A stretch of 64,000 nucleotides of DNA. Origin: Paenibacillus periandrae. GTDB taxonomy: Bacteria; Bacillota; Bacilli; Paenibacillales; NBRC-103111. The notes beneath the pieces were generated by a model. That model was not told the origin of the DNA. It saw nothing but the letters and a program-made list of their open reading frames with translations, and ran no database searches. Positions within the stretch are counted from its first letter, which is position 1; every line of letters begins with the position of its first letter. This document shows, one piece after another, positions 37,289 through 45,900 of this stretch. Made by a program: the position numbers and the translations under genes. The stretch is from positions 124,001 to 188,000 of the forward strand of contig NZ_JAJNMU010000014.1 of assembly GCF_022458865.1 (NCBI RefSeq), given 5' to 3'.

Positions 37289-39613
37289 TTACATCGGCAG
37301 CACGCAATATACAGACCCAGCCTCGCAGGCAAATTCGGCAATCCCATCTACCAGCACGTAAGCGACATCCGTACCGTCCTCATGACAGATCAAGCTGGGC
37401 TGTTTCATTCGAATGCGGCATGATCCAGATCTTCCGGCTCGGATTACAGCATGCTGGACTTGTCCTTCCTGCCAGCGAATATCGATCCCGAAGGCTCCTC
37501 TTGCCCGCAAACCTGTTATTTCACCTTCTGGCCAAGCCGCAGGTAGAGCAGGCAGCAATTCAAGAACATTGCCATGCGATTGAAGCAGTAGCTCCGCAAT
37601 CCCGGCAGTTCCGCCAAAATTCCCGTCGATTTGAAATGGCGGGTGGCAATCAAACAAGTTCGGGTACGTCGAAGTCGCCAGCAGCTTGGAAATATGCTCA
37701 AATGCGCTGTCACCGTCTCCTAACCGTGCATAGAAGTTGATGATCCAGGCACGGCTCCAGCCTGTATGACCACCACCGCTTGCCAAGCGTCTTTCAAGCG
37801 TCCTTCTAGCTCCCTCAGCAAGCTCCGGTGTTCGATGCTTGTCGATCATTTCACCCGGATGTAAAGCAAACAGCTGTGAAATATGCCGATGTCCAGGTTC
37901 GGCTTCGTCATAATCCTCCAGCCACTCCATAATTTGGCCATACTTGCCGATTTGCGGACGAGGCAGCTTGCCAATCGCCGCTTCCAGTTGAAGACGGAAC
38001 ACTGCATCACTATCGCCAGTTACTTTCCCTGCTTCCATACATGCGGTAAACAAGGTGTATACCAGCTGCATGTCCATCGCCGGACCCATGCATAGATTCC
38101 CCTGCACACCGCTCGGTAAAATAAATTTATTTTCCGGTGAAATGGACGGGCCTGTAATCAACCGACCCTGCGCATCCTCAACCATATAGTCAAGCAAAAA
38201 TTCTGCCGCTTCCTTCATGACAGGATAAGCCTGCTCAGCAAGGAATGCCTCATCCAGTCCATAACGGTAATGCTCCCACAGGTGCAGCGAAAGCCAGGCG
38301 GCTCCAAGCGGCCATATAGAGGAAGAGACGAGAATACCCTCAAGCCGTGTTTCCCCCCACAGGTTGGTGTTATGATGAGCGACGAAGCCGCGGCTGCGAT
38401 ACAGCTCCTTGGCCGTCTTTCTCCCGTTTGGTCTCATTCGCTCAATCAGATCAAAGAGAGGCTGATGACATTCAGGCAAACCACAAACCTCAGCAGGCCA
38501 ATAATTCATTTCTGTGTTTATATTAATCGTGTATTTCGATTCCCACGGCGGACTGTAGCTATCGTTCCAAATTCCTTGCAGATTGGCAGCAAGACTGTCC
38601 GGACGCGAGCAGGAGACGAGCAAATAACGGCCATATTGGAAAAATATCTCGATAAGTCCTTGATCTGTCCCGCCTTTTTGAACTCGTTCAAGCCTGCGAT
38701 CGGTTGACAGCAGCAAGGTCTGTGCTTGCTCCGTATCCAGCTCTTCGCCAGTTAAGCGGATCGATACGCGATTAAACTTGTCAGCATATTCGGCAATATG
38801 CCCGCGTTTCAATTCTTCATAACCTTTGATAGCCGCGGCATCCAGTCGCTGCAAACAAATCTCCTCCGGATTCGCCGAGCGAAAGGTTGATTCGACCGCA
38901 ATGAGCAGCGTCACAGCATCAGCCTGCTCAATCGATACGAAATCACCGATGGTCTGCACCGTTCCTCCCTCCGGTATCGCCTTCACTACACAAGAGAAAG
39001 CAATGCCATCCTTGCCGCATTCTCCCTGCATCACGACCGTATCATCACCAATCGCTCGGCTGCCTGCATCATAAGGACGCCTCATCAGATTGGCGCTGAA
39101 GGTAAGCCCCCGCGGGAGCTCACTTTCCAGTCGCACAACGATTACCTGATCAGCTGCACTGCTGAAATACTCCCGCCGGTAATGAGCGCCATCCATCCGG
39201 TAGCTCACCTGTGCAATTGCTGTTTCCAAATTCAGCTCACGGATGTATCCTTCTACAGGCCGATTATGGTCCAGAAACCACAGACACAAATCGCCAGCCG
39301 GCACATACGGATGATAATACTTGGGCCCCGACATTAGCGCCATTCGGCTCAAATGCTCCGCTTCCTGCTGCCTGCCATCCATGAGCATCTTCCGAATTTC
39401 CGGAAGATAGGCTTGGGCATCCGGATTATCCGCATCCTTCGGTCCGCCGTACCAGATCGTATCCTCATTAAGCTGGATTTTTTCGTTAGCCGTTGTCCCG
39501 AAAATCATGCCGCCCAATCGTCCATTACCGATTGGCAGCGCTTCTGTCCAGGTTTTTGCCGCTTTATCGTACCATAGCTTTAACTGGCTTCCTGTATGGC
39601 CGCTTACTTCCAT
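37289..39613 (-). CDS. alpha-L-fucosidase, GH95
   Basis: A 774-residue protein with the full GH95 layout: N-terminal beta domain (WTEALPIGNGRLGGMIFG at about 23-40, LNEDTIWYGGP), linker, (alpha/alpha)6 catalytic barrel with the MNYWPAEVC motif near residue 365 and HHNTNLWGE near 410, and a C-terminal beta domain. Family reaction: inverting release of alpha-1,2- or related linked L-fucose (some members take L-galactose). No signal peptide, so it acts on imported sugars. It follows the orphan binding protein in operon D; ATG 39613 follows GGGAGG. Confidence 0.9.
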   Translation of the reverse strand: MEVSGHTGSQLKLWYDKAAKTWTEALPIGNGRLGGMIFGTTANEKIQLNEDTIWYGGPKDADNPDAQAYLPEIRKMLMDGRQQEAEHLSRMALMSGPKYYHPYVPAGDLCLWFLDHNRPVEGYIRELNLETAIAQVSYRMDGAHYRREYFSSAADQVIVVRLESELPRGLTFSANLMRRPYDAGSRAIGDDTVVMQGECGKDGIAFSCVVKAIPEGGTVQTIGDFVSIEQADAVTLLIAVESTFRSANPEEICLQRLDAAAIKGYEELKRGHIAEYADKFNRVSIRLTGEELDTEQAQTLLLSTDRRLERVQKGGTDQGLIEIFFQYGRYLLVSCSRPDSLAANLQGIWNDSYSPPWESKYTININTEMNYWPAEVCGLPECHQPLFDLIERMRPNGRKTAKELYRSRGFVAHHNTNLWGETRLEGILVSSSIWPLGAAWLSLHLWEHYRYGLDEAFLAEQAYPVMKEAAEFLLDYMVEDAQGRLITGPSISPENKFILPSGVQGNLCMGPAMDMQLVYTLFTACMEAGKVTGDSDAVFRLQLEAAIGKLPRPQIGKYGQIMEWLEDYDEAEPGHRHISQLFALHPGEMIDKHRTPELAEGARRTLERRLASGGGHTGWSRAWIINFYARLGDGDSAFEHISKLLATSTYPNLFDCHPPFQIDGNFGGTAGIAELLLQSHGNVLELLPALPAAWPEGEITGLRARGAFGIDIRWQEGQVQHAVIRAGRSGSCRIRMKQPSLICHEDGTDVAYVLVDGIAEFACEAGSVYCVLPM

Positions 39614-39675
39614 TGCTTATCCCTCCCTCGTTTCGCAGAATCGGCTCCATGACCAAGGCGATCCCATTGCCTGTA

Positions 39676-41247
39676 TTAGCCTCTATTTTCCGCAGTGATC
39701 ACACCATTTTTCTTTTTATAGCGCTCTGTAGCTTCTTTCAGAATCTCATTGCCGCCCTTGCTCTTGTATTCTTCAATAACTTTTGGCCAATCCGAGATCG
39801 GCTCCTTGCCATAAATCATCTTAACCATATGATCAATAATTAATTTCGGACCTGTATCATCACCAAGAGGAGCGACATCCGGATAACGGGAATACGATTC
39901 AAGCGACGGAACAAACCGCAGGGAGCCTAAGCCTTCCTTGGAAATCACGGTATCCATGTACTTCATCATGTCACGACCGTCCTGCGTCAGCTCTTCTCTG
40001 GCTTTATTATAGATCGTATCATGCACGAACCAGAACATGCTGCGGAATCCATCCTCATCAATGGCATCAGGTGTAGTCGGCTGCTTGAAATTAATTTTAC
40101 CGTTATCCATCGTATACGTTTCGCCTTCGATCCCAAATGAAAAATACTTTTCTGCTTCAGGCGTCGTCATCCATTCAAAGAATTTAACGATTTCAATTGC
40201 CTTCTCCTTGGAAACCTTATTGTTGATGTAGTAGGAGGTATTGATGCTTGAGTAGAGCACATGTCCGCCACGATTTTCCGGTCCACGAGGTGAAGGGATA
40301 ATTTCGATCTTCGCTTCCGGTACTGCTGAAGCTGCCTTGTTGCGATAGTTGGATAACCCTTGGGCATTGGCTGACCACATGCCAACTTTGCCGGCTTCGA
40401 TATTTTTACCGTATTCAGTCGAGCTGATTGAAGCAAAATCCTTGGGAATGAGGCCTTCATCAAACATCGTTTTGTAAGCTTGCAGCGCTTTCGTCATATT
40501 CTCCACATCAAAAAACTTCGGTACCACCTGCTCGCCCTGCACTTCGAATTGTGACGGGAGTACGTCATAGGCTCCTAGAATCGTATCCGCATACTTGAAG
40601 TTTTCCCGCAATTGATAAGGATTTTCAACGCCTGCCTTTTTCATCGCCCTCATGACATTCAAAAAGTCATCGACCGTTTTCGGTGCTGGCAGCCCGGTTT
40701 TGGCTAACAGATCAGCCCGTATGAACAGCCCTCTTCGCGAAGGATTGGATAACCAGGACGGAATCCCGTAAATTTTCCCATTGAAGCTTGTTTCCTGCCA
40801 TGCTTCTTTTGGTACCGCTTTCATTATAGTTGGCGCATACTGCTTTAGCAAATCGTCAAGAGGCATAAAAATACCAGCTTCAATAGAACCGGACATTCCC
40901 TTTGTTGTAGCACCTCCGACATTTTGCACCACATCAGGAATATCGTTGGAAGCAAACATCAGCGACATCTTTTGATCAAAATCCTTCAGGGGAATCATTC
41001 GAATATCAATATCCACCTTGGCAAGCTCTTCAAGCTTGTTGACCCATTTTTCCTTATTAATATCACCCGATTTTTCGGCATATTTATTACCGCTTGTCGC
41101 CATCGACATCGAAAATTTCGGTTTCTCATTAGTTTTTGCGGCATTGCCAGATTTCGGACTTGCCTGATCTGTACTACAGCCTGCAACTGCACTGACTGCC
41201 ATGATGCCAACCAATGTTGTACCAAGCATTTTTTTCATTCTATCCAT
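39676..41247 (-). CDS. orphan sugar-binding lipoprotein, paralogue of the 28688 protein
   Basis: About 523 residues: signal peptide with lipobox AVAGC, Asn/Lys linker, and an extracellular solute-binding domain close along its whole length to the binding protein at 28688 (both end in ISDWPKVIEEYK(T/S)KGGN). No permease gene is adjacent; the partners are probably the operon B permeases. ATG 41247 behind AAGGA is preferred over ATG 41289, which would put 14 odd residues before the signal peptide. It is cotranscribed with the GH95 gene. Confidence 0.9.
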   Translation of the reverse strand: MDRMKKMLGTTLVGIMAVSAVAGCSTDQASPKSGNAAKTNEKPKFSMSMATSGNKYAEKSGDINKEKWVNKLEELAKVDIDIRMIPLKDFDQKMSLMFASNDIPDVVQNVGGATTKGMSGSIEAGIFMPLDDLLKQYAPTIMKAVPKEAWQETSFNGKIYGIPSWLSNPSRRGLFIRADLLAKTGLPAPKTVDDFLNVMRAMKKAGVENPYQLRENFKYADTILGAYDVLPSQFEVQGEQVVPKFFDVENMTKALQAYKTMFDEGLIPKDFASISSTEYGKNIEAGKVGMWSANAQGLSNYRNKAASAVPEAKIEIIPSPRGPENRGGHVLYSSINTSYYINNKVSKEKAIEIVKFFEWMTTPEAEKYFSFGIEGETYTMDNGKINFKQPTTPDAIDEDGFRSMFWFVHDTIYNKAREELTQDGRDMMKYMDTVISKEGLGSLRFVPSLESYSRYPDVAPLGDDTGPKLIIDHMVKMIYGKEPISDWPKVIEEYKSKGGNEILKEATERYKKKNGVITAENRG

Positions 41248-41316
41248 CCCATTCCTTATGTTATTAACCAATGTGTTTGGCTTCACCATCTTACCCTTCC
41301 TGCACGGGATACGATA

Positions 41317-41329
41317 TGTGTTTTTTTAC
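41317..41329 (-). promoter_or_regulatory. shared 13-bp motif, site C (operon D)
   Basis: An exact third copy of GTAAAAAAACACA, 70 bases before the binding-protein start codon. The second block (AAGTT-CTCCAT) seen at sites A and B is missing, and the -10 cannot be placed at the same distance, so control may differ here. Confidence 0.5.
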
Positions 41330-41395
41330 AGTCGTGTTGTGTTTTGTTTTTAAAGTTTGTCCTTACCCACAGTTGAATAACCTAAAAAATAAAAG

Positions 41396-41421
41396 AGGCA
41401 TCCGCTTTTAAGCGAATACCT
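41396..41421 (-). terminator. terminator after the diguanylate cyclase gene
   Basis: On the minus strand a 12-base stem with two G-U pairs (AGGTATTCGCTT with AAGCGGATGCCT) is followed by CTTTTATTTTTT, 28 bases after the stop at 41449. Confidence 0.85.
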
Positions 41422-41448
41422 GCACGATCCCAATCTTACATATTCGGC

Positions 41449-43116
41449 TTATTCATAGGCTACCACTCTATTTCTCCCGCCTTGCTTGGCCATGTAGAGC
41501 GATTTATCGGTGTACTCAATCAACAAGCTACTCGAGAGCTGTGCCGAAGGAATCAAGGTTGCTGTGCCAATACTGATCGTAACCAAATCACTTACCTTCG
41601 ATGTAAGATGAGGAATCTGCAGCTCCTCCACCCATTGCTTGATCCTCTCCGCTACCTTACAAGCCCCGTTCTTGTCGGTATTCGTTAATATCACTGAAAA
41701 CTCCTCGCCGCCGTAACGCGCCGCGAAATCATTAGGCCGTTTCAGCGCTCTTTTTATCGTATGAGCAACCTGCTGCAGACAAGCGTCGCCTCCTTGATGC
41801 CCATACGTATCGTTGTACGATTTAAAAAAATCAATATCACACAGCAGCAGCGATATCGGCTGACCATATCTGGCAGCGACTCCCCATTCACGCTCCAGCG
41901 TCTCGTCAAAGCAGCGACGGTTGGCAATGCCGGTTAATCCGTCCGTCATCGAGAGCCTCATCAGTAATTCATTCACCTCTTGCATCTTGAGCTCAGATGA
42001 CTTGCGTTCCGTAATATCTCTGGAAACGGCTATGATCTCCCTGACTCTTCCTCTTTTATCAAGGATCGTTTGACAGGTGGTTTCAAACCATATATAGTCG
42101 CCGTCTTTTTTGCGGATGCGAAAGCTGAAGGTATTAATCTGCTGGGTGTTCAAAATAGCATTATACATGGAAATGATTTGCGGGTAGTCATCCGGATGAA
42201 GCAGCGAGTCACCCCAGATTCCAATCAACTCTTCTGGCTGGAAACCTAACAGGGTACTGCAAACGGGGGAAACGTATGTGCATTTGCCTTGCGGAGTATG
42301 GCGGGTAATCATATCTGTTGAGTAATCCGCAAGCATTCGAAACCATTCTTCGCTGCCCTTTAGCTTCTCCTCGGTTAATTTGCGCTTCGTCACATCCTGA
42401 AAATAAACAGACAAGCCTTCCTTGGTCGGATAAATATGGGTTTCGATCCACTTTTCATCCGATTCCTCAGTGGCTGGTATATATTCCTCAAACTGAACCT
42501 TCATTTTCTGAGTAAAGGATTCCCGAAAATAGCTGCCGTATTCCGTCATTTCCAGCTCGGGGAATTCATCCCATAGAACCTTTCCCTTCAAATCGTCATT
42601 TTGTTTACCCAGATGCTTTTCGGCCTCTCTATTCATATAAACAAAGCGCCACTCCGCATCCAGTGAATAAAAAGCGTCCGAAATATGATCCAGAATACTT
42701 CTATTCGTATCGTTCAAATCACTGATTTCTTTTTCGGCGAGCTTCATCTTGGAAATATCGACAATTTGCGAAATAAAATATTTGGGTGTCCCATCCTGAT
42801 TGTGAACAAGCGATACGCTCAGCAGCGCCCACACCGTGTGACCCTGCTTATGAATATATCTTTTTTCAATCTGGTAGCTGGTAATTTTACCGTCCAGCGT
42901 CGCTTGTAGGTAATTTAGATCAATTGGCAGATCGTCAGGGTACGTAATAACCTGAAAGCTGGTTGCTTCAAATTCCTGCTCCGTATAGCCCAGCAGCTTG
43001 CATAGTGAAGGATTCACGTTAAGCCATTTTCCATCCAGATCAACCAGCGCAATACCTATAGGGGCATACTTGAAAGCATTAAGAAACAAATCATTCTCAT
43101 GATGTATATTCTGCAA
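41449..43116 (-). CDS. PAS-PAS-PAS-GGDEF diguanylate cyclase
   Basis: A 555-residue soluble protein with three PAS/PAC modules (about 8-130, 135-250, 255-380; the PAC signature RDITERKSSE precedes the cyclase) and a GGDEF domain. The active-site motif is GGEEF (469-473), with an inhibitory RxxD site RPND (460-463) five residues before it, so it should make cyclic di-GMP and be feedback inhibited. There is no membrane segment or EAL domain. The apparent start is TTG 43116 behind GGGG. A c-di-GMP riboswitch lies on the opposite strand about 350 bases away. Confidence 0.9.
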   Translation of the reverse strand: MQNIHHENDLFLNAFKYAPIGIALVDLDGKWLNVNPSLCKLLGYTEQEFEATSFQVITYPDDLPIDLNYLQATLDGKITSYQIEKRYIHKQGHTVWALLSVSLVHNQDGTPKYFISQIVDISKMKLAEKEISDLNDTNRSILDHISDAFYSLDAEWRFVYMNREAEKHLGKQNDDLKGKVLWDEFPELEMTEYGSYFRESFTQKMKVQFEEYIPATEESDEKWIETHIYPTKEGLSVYFQDVTKRKLTEEKLKGSEEWFRMLADYSTDMITRHTPQGKCTYVSPVCSTLLGFQPEELIGIWGDSLLHPDDYPQIISMYNAILNTQQINTFSFRIRKKDGDYIWFETTCQTILDKRGRVREIIAVSRDITERKSSELKMQEVNELLMRLSMTDGLTGIANRRCFDETLEREWGVAARYGQPISLLLCDIDFFKSYNDTYGHQGGDACLQQVAHTIKRALKRPNDFAARYGGEEFSVILTNTDKNGACKVAERIKQWVEELQIPHLTSKVSDLVTISIGTATLIPSAQLSSSLLIEYTDKSLYMAKQGGRNRVVAYE

Positions 43117-43411
43117 TGGGTATCGCCCCGCGATTCGTTGGATTTAAGAATAGTTACCTATAACATAACAGATTTCGACCAAATAATCTAAGTAAAATCC
43201 TATACACTTTGTTAAAGTGATTCAATCACAAACGAGTTGAAATCGGCATAAGCCCGACTGGATACAATCTCTTTGTTGATTGCAAATATTCCAACCTAAT
43301 TTCTAACTGCATCGTTTGTGCTTATGTGCCATAACTCCCACCCAAACCATCTATACGCTGCATAGTTATATATACCTAATCGATTCACGAATAGGTCTAA
43401 AATACTATGTA

Positions 43412-43440
43412 TTGACTGTTCCACGATTACCTGATATTCT
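43412..43440 (+). promoter_or_regulatory. sigma-A promoter of the riboswitch transcript
   Basis: TTGACT (43412-43417), a 17-base spacer and TATTCT (43435-43440). This places the transcription start near 43447, just before the riboswitch aptamer. Confidence 0.75.
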
Positions 43441-43465
43441 GAATATAACATCATAATTCGACAAG

Positions 43466-43553
43466 CACTGATAATGGCATACTTATTGAAAAATAAGGAC
43501 GCAAAGTTATGGGTCTAAGGCTCTGCACGAAGGAGCTATGATTGCCAGACCGC
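43466..43553 (+). ncRNA. cyclic di-GMP-I (GEMM) riboswitch
   Basis: The aptamer shows the conserved GEMM-I elements in order. GGCATAC with a stem ending in a GAAA-type tetraloop (TTATTGAAAAATAA) comes first, then the invariant GGACGCAAAG, GGGTCTAAGGCTC with a complementary GAGC arm, and the closing GATTGCCAGACCG. It is followed after about 10 bases by a terminator hairpin, an expression platform of the termination type. The regulated gene is the 64-codon frame at 43634. Ligand and direction of switching follow from the family and were not tested. Confidence 0.85.
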
Positions 43554-43562
43554 CAAAGGGTC

Positions 43563-43603
43563 AACCAAACCCTCATTATATGGCTTTATGGTTGGGTTTT
43601 TTT
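43563..43603 (+). terminator. terminator of the riboswitch expression platform
   Basis: AACCAAACC pairs with GGTTGGGTT (one mismatch) and is followed by a run of T to 43603. It lies between the aptamer and the ribosome site of the small gene, as expected for transcriptional control. Confidence 0.8.
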
Positions 43604-43633
43604 GTTGTCCTACAAACTACAAGAGGTGATTCC

Positions 43634-43828
43634 ATGTTCGTGTTAAAAAACGACAGCAATTCCTTCCAAGAGATGACAATGGATTTAAGAGAATATGTCG
43701 GCTACGCAACCTCCAAAGATATCATCAATGAGATGAAACAGATGGAATTTGATAAAATCCTCCTTTTTAAGCAGTCCCTAGAGGAAATTCTGAATATAAT
43801 CGGTTTGCAGCAAGACATTGTACATTAA
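43634..43828 (+). CDS. 64-residue orphan protein controlled by a c-di-GMP riboswitch
   Basis: ATG 43634 follows GAGGTG by eight bases. The product is a small, mostly helical, soluble protein rich in Met, Asp, Glu and Lys (DLREYVGYATSKDIINEMKQ in the centre); it has no signal or membrane segment and I do not recognise the family. Its size recalls small Spo0E-like regulators, but the characteristic SQELD motif is absent. It is the only gene between the riboswitch and a strong terminator, so it is the sole protein output of that riboswitch. Confidence 0.75.
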   Translation: MFVLKNDSNSFQEMTMDLREYVGYATSKDIINEMKQMEFDKILLFKQSLEEILNIIGLQQDIVH

Positions 43829-43836
43829 ACAGCACT

Positions 43837-43878
43837 AACAGCCAAATCTCCCTCTGAGCAAGAGAGGATTTGGCTGTT
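43837..43878 (+). terminator. terminator after the riboswitch-controlled gene
   Basis: AACAGCCAAATC pairs with GATTTGGCTGTT, with further CTCT/AGAG pairing inside, followed by TTT. It ends the monocistronic transcript eight bases after the stop codon. Confidence 0.9.
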
Positions 43879-43934
43879 TTTGTGTATATCGCTAACGGAC
43901 AATGAGCTTTTGTCTGATCATACATTTGTTTGCA

Positions 43935-43963
43935 TTGCGGACTTTTTGTAAGTATGATATATT
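43935..43963 (+). promoter_or_regulatory. promoter of the nitroreductase gene
   Basis: TTGCGG (43935-43940), 17-base spacer, TATATT (43958-43963), 38 bases before the start codon. Confidence 0.6.
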
Positions 43964-44001
43964 TAATAAGCTAATTCCGACGAAAAAGGTGGTAATTATT
44001 C

Positions 44002-44616
44002 ATGAGTGATCAGCGTACTGTATTCGAACAAGCAACAGAGGAAGTTCAAGCACACCGCAAGCCCGAATATCCCGTCACACCATTATTTTTAAATCGCTGG
44101 TCTCCACGTGCATACTCCGATCAACCCGTTTCTGAACAAGATTTAAATACCGTATTGGAAGCAGCTCATTGGGCACCTTCTTCGTTCAATGACCAGCCTT
44201 GGCGTTTCTTTGTAGCCAAAACTGATGAGCAGCTCGCTGTGTTCCATGACTTTCTTGTTGAATTCAATCGCTCATGGGCATCCAAAGCCCCTGTTCTCAT
44301 CCTTGTAGCATCCGATACAAAAAGAGGGAATGGCGATCCTAACGGCGCTCACGCCTTCGATAGCGGTGCAGCCTGGGGCTCACTCGCTTTGCAAGCCAAG
44401 CTGCTTGGATTGGTCACTCATGCTATCGGCGGCTTCGTTAGAGATCAGGCACGCACGGCATTGAATATTCCAGACACATGGGAGCTTCATGCAGTTGTCG
44501 CACTTGGCTATCAAGGTGATAAGCTTACACTTGCTGAAGGTTTGCGGGAGCGCGAGTTGCCAAATACACGCCGTCCTCTGAACGAAGTTGTTATAGAAGG
44601 AAAGCTCAACGTTTAA
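44002..44616 (+). CDS. nitroreductase-family FMN oxidoreductase
   Basis: A 204-residue protein. RWSPRAYSDQPVSEQDL (about 30-47) is the FMN-binding start of the family, APSSFNDQPWRF follows near 60, and the C-terminal LGYQGD segment closes the FMN site. Such enzymes reduce nitro groups, quinones or enones with NAD(P)H as homodimers. It has its own promoter and terminator, and there is no GGTATAC site in its promoter, so it may not belong to the GntR set that starts just downstream. ATG 44002 follows AAGGTGG. Confidence 0.85.
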   Translation: MSDQRTVFEQATEEVQAHRKPEYPVTPLFLNRWSPRAYSDQPVSEQDLNTVLEAAHWAPSSFNDQPWRFFVAKTDEQLAVFHDFLVEFNRSWASKAPVLILVASDTKRGNGDPNGAHAFDSGAAWGSLALQAKLLGLVTHAIGGFVRDQARTALNIPDTWELHAVVALGYQGDKLTLAEGLRERELPNTRRPLNEVVIEGKLNV

Positions 44617-44630
44617 TATATCTAATTCAA

Positions 44631-44660
44631 CAAAAAGGAGACCATGCTGTCTCCTTTTTG
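44631..44660 (+). terminator. terminator after the nitroreductase gene
   Basis: CAAAAAGGAGA pairs perfectly with TCTCCTTTTTG around an eight-base loop; a T run follows. Confidence 0.9.
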
Positions 44661-44679
44661 TTTTTGCATTTTTGCATTT

Positions 44680-44690
44680 TTGGTATACCA
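44680..44690. promoter_or_regulatory. GntR-type operator upstream of the ferredoxin gene
   Basis: TTGGTATACCA, a palindrome around GTATAC, just upstream of the likely -35 region; TATAAT at 44714-44719 is the -10. Sites with the same GGTATAC core precede five other gene starts in 45-62 kb. Binding by the GntR protein at 45222 is inference. Confidence 0.6.
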
Positions 44691-44743
44691 TAAACCAAAG
44701 TTATGTGATAAAATATAATCATACTTAGAAGGAGGGATACCTT

Positions 44744-45091
44744 ATGCCATCTATTCATTTCCTAACATCAGGTAAAACCATTGATGTACAACCGGATGCC
44801 AATTTGTTAAGAACCTCCATTCGATACGAGGGCTCGGTCCCCTTTAAATGCGGTGGCGGCTTATGCGGAACCTGTCGTGTGCGAATTGTAGATGGACAGG
44901 AAAATCTCAGTAAAGTCATGAAAAAAGAGCTTGATCGACTAGGTAATGAGGCTATTGATCAAGGATACCGCTTGGCTTGCCAAACGTTTATCGTCGGGGA
45001 TGTTACAGTAGCCTGGGATGAAGCAGATCTTGAGCGCAGAAACAAAGTAGCACAAAGACAAATGGCCAACTCCGCTCAAAAAAACTCCTGA
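44744..45091 (+). CDS. 2Fe-2S ferredoxin (plant/putidaredoxin-type fold)
   Basis: A 115-residue protein with the iron-sulfur pattern CGGGLCGTC (C-x4-C-x2-C at about residues 33-41) and the fourth cysteine in RLACQ near residue 79. It is an electron carrier for an oxygenase or oxidoreductase. ATG 44744 follows GGAGGG. It is transcribed away from the GntR gene as a single gene with a GGTATAC operator, and resembles the second ferredoxin at 46899 in the main operon. Two dedicated ferredoxins suggest a redox enzyme nearby. Confidence 0.85.
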   Translation: MPSIHFLTSGKTIDVQPDANLLRTSIRYEGSVPFKCGGGLCGTCRVRIVDGQENLSKVMKKELDRLGNEAIDQGYRLACQTFIVGDVTVAWDEADLERRNKVAQRQMANSAQKNS

Positions 45092-45170
45092 TTGATGTGT
45101 GTTCGATATAGTTACATGCGTGTTTTCAAATGCAGCTTTCCTCGATACAACACAAGGAGAACCCACGCCT

Positions 45171-45205
45171 AAGAGCAGCAAGGTCAATTGAACCCTGCTG
45201 CTCTT
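45171..45205. terminator. bidirectional terminator between the ferredoxin and GntR genes
   Basis: AAGAGCAGCA pairs with TGCTGCTCTT around a 15-base loop between two convergent genes; a T-rich tract follows on the plus strand. Confidence 0.75.
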
Positions 45206-45221
45206 GTTTGACTTGCTCGAT

Positions 45222-45899
45222 TTACTCTCTTTCCAGTGCTTCCATATACGCTTTTTTGGAATTTTCCAGATGGATTTTGGTCAAGCTTTCGGCAAGCTCT
45301 CCCTCTCCGTTATACACCGCCTTGGCCAAATCCCTATGCTCATCCATAGCTTTACGCAGCCGACCTGGAAGCTCATAGCCCAAATGAACAAAGGCCCGGA
45401 TATAATCGGACAGCCCGTCGAGCATTTGCGTTAATCTCGGACTTTGCGCTGCACGACAGATGACATCATTGATTTTAAAATGGAACTTCCAATCCACTTG
45501 ATCAAAATTCGATTTCGTCAGCGCCTGATCAATCTCTTCAATAATAACCTTCAATTCTTCCCGATGGGAAGGCTCCGCTTTTTGCGCAGCCATCTTCATG
45601 GCCAGGCTTTCCAGCGCCGCCAATATCGTGAAGATTTCAATAATTTCTTCCGGGGAAAGCTTGGAGACAACGACCCCCTTACGCGGCAACGTTTTGACAA
45701 AGCCCTGCGATTCGAGTCGGAATAACGCTTCACGAATCGGCGTACGGCTTACATTCAATTGGTCCGCAAGCTCACGTTCAATAATACGTTCCCCTGATTT
45801 ATATATGCCCTGAACTATGGCTTGTTTGACATATTGGTAAACCTTATCCCGTATGGGGCTTAACTCTTCATCTTTCCATATGACTGGCGTGTCTGGCAT
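45222..45899 (-). CDS. GntR regulator, FadR subfamily
   Basis: About 225 residues. The winged helix-turn-helix spans about 10-75 (ERELADQLNVSRTPIREALFRLESQGFV), followed by an all-helical FCD effector domain (about 85-215) with the metal and ligand histidines expected of FadR-type regulators. ATG 45899 is preferred because GGAGG is eight bases before it; ATG 45914 contains that ribosome site. A GGTATAC site lies exactly across this ribosome site, so the protein may repress its own translation start region or promoter. Likely repressor of the catabolic genes between 44.7 and 61.7 kb. Confidence 0.9.
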   Translation of the reverse strand: MPDTPVIWKDEELSPIRDKVYQYVKQAIVQGIYKSGERIIERELADQLNVSRTPIREALFRLESQGFVKTLPRKGVVVSKLSPEEIIEIFTILAALESLAMKMAAQKAEPSHREELKVIIEEIDQALTKSNFDQVDWKFHFKINDVICRAAQSPRLTQMLDGLSDYIRAFVHLGYELPGRLRKAMDEHRDLAKAVYNGEGELAESLTKIHLENSKKAYMEALERE

Positions 45900-45900
45900 C

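Noticed and set aside
43538..43633. Longer N-terminus of the riboswitch-controlled protein
   Set aside because: The extension lies in the riboswitch and its terminator; ATG 43634 has a proper ribosome site.
44002..44616. Nitroreductase as member of the GntR set
   Set aside because: It has its own promoter and terminator and no GGTATAC site; the adjacency may be accidental.
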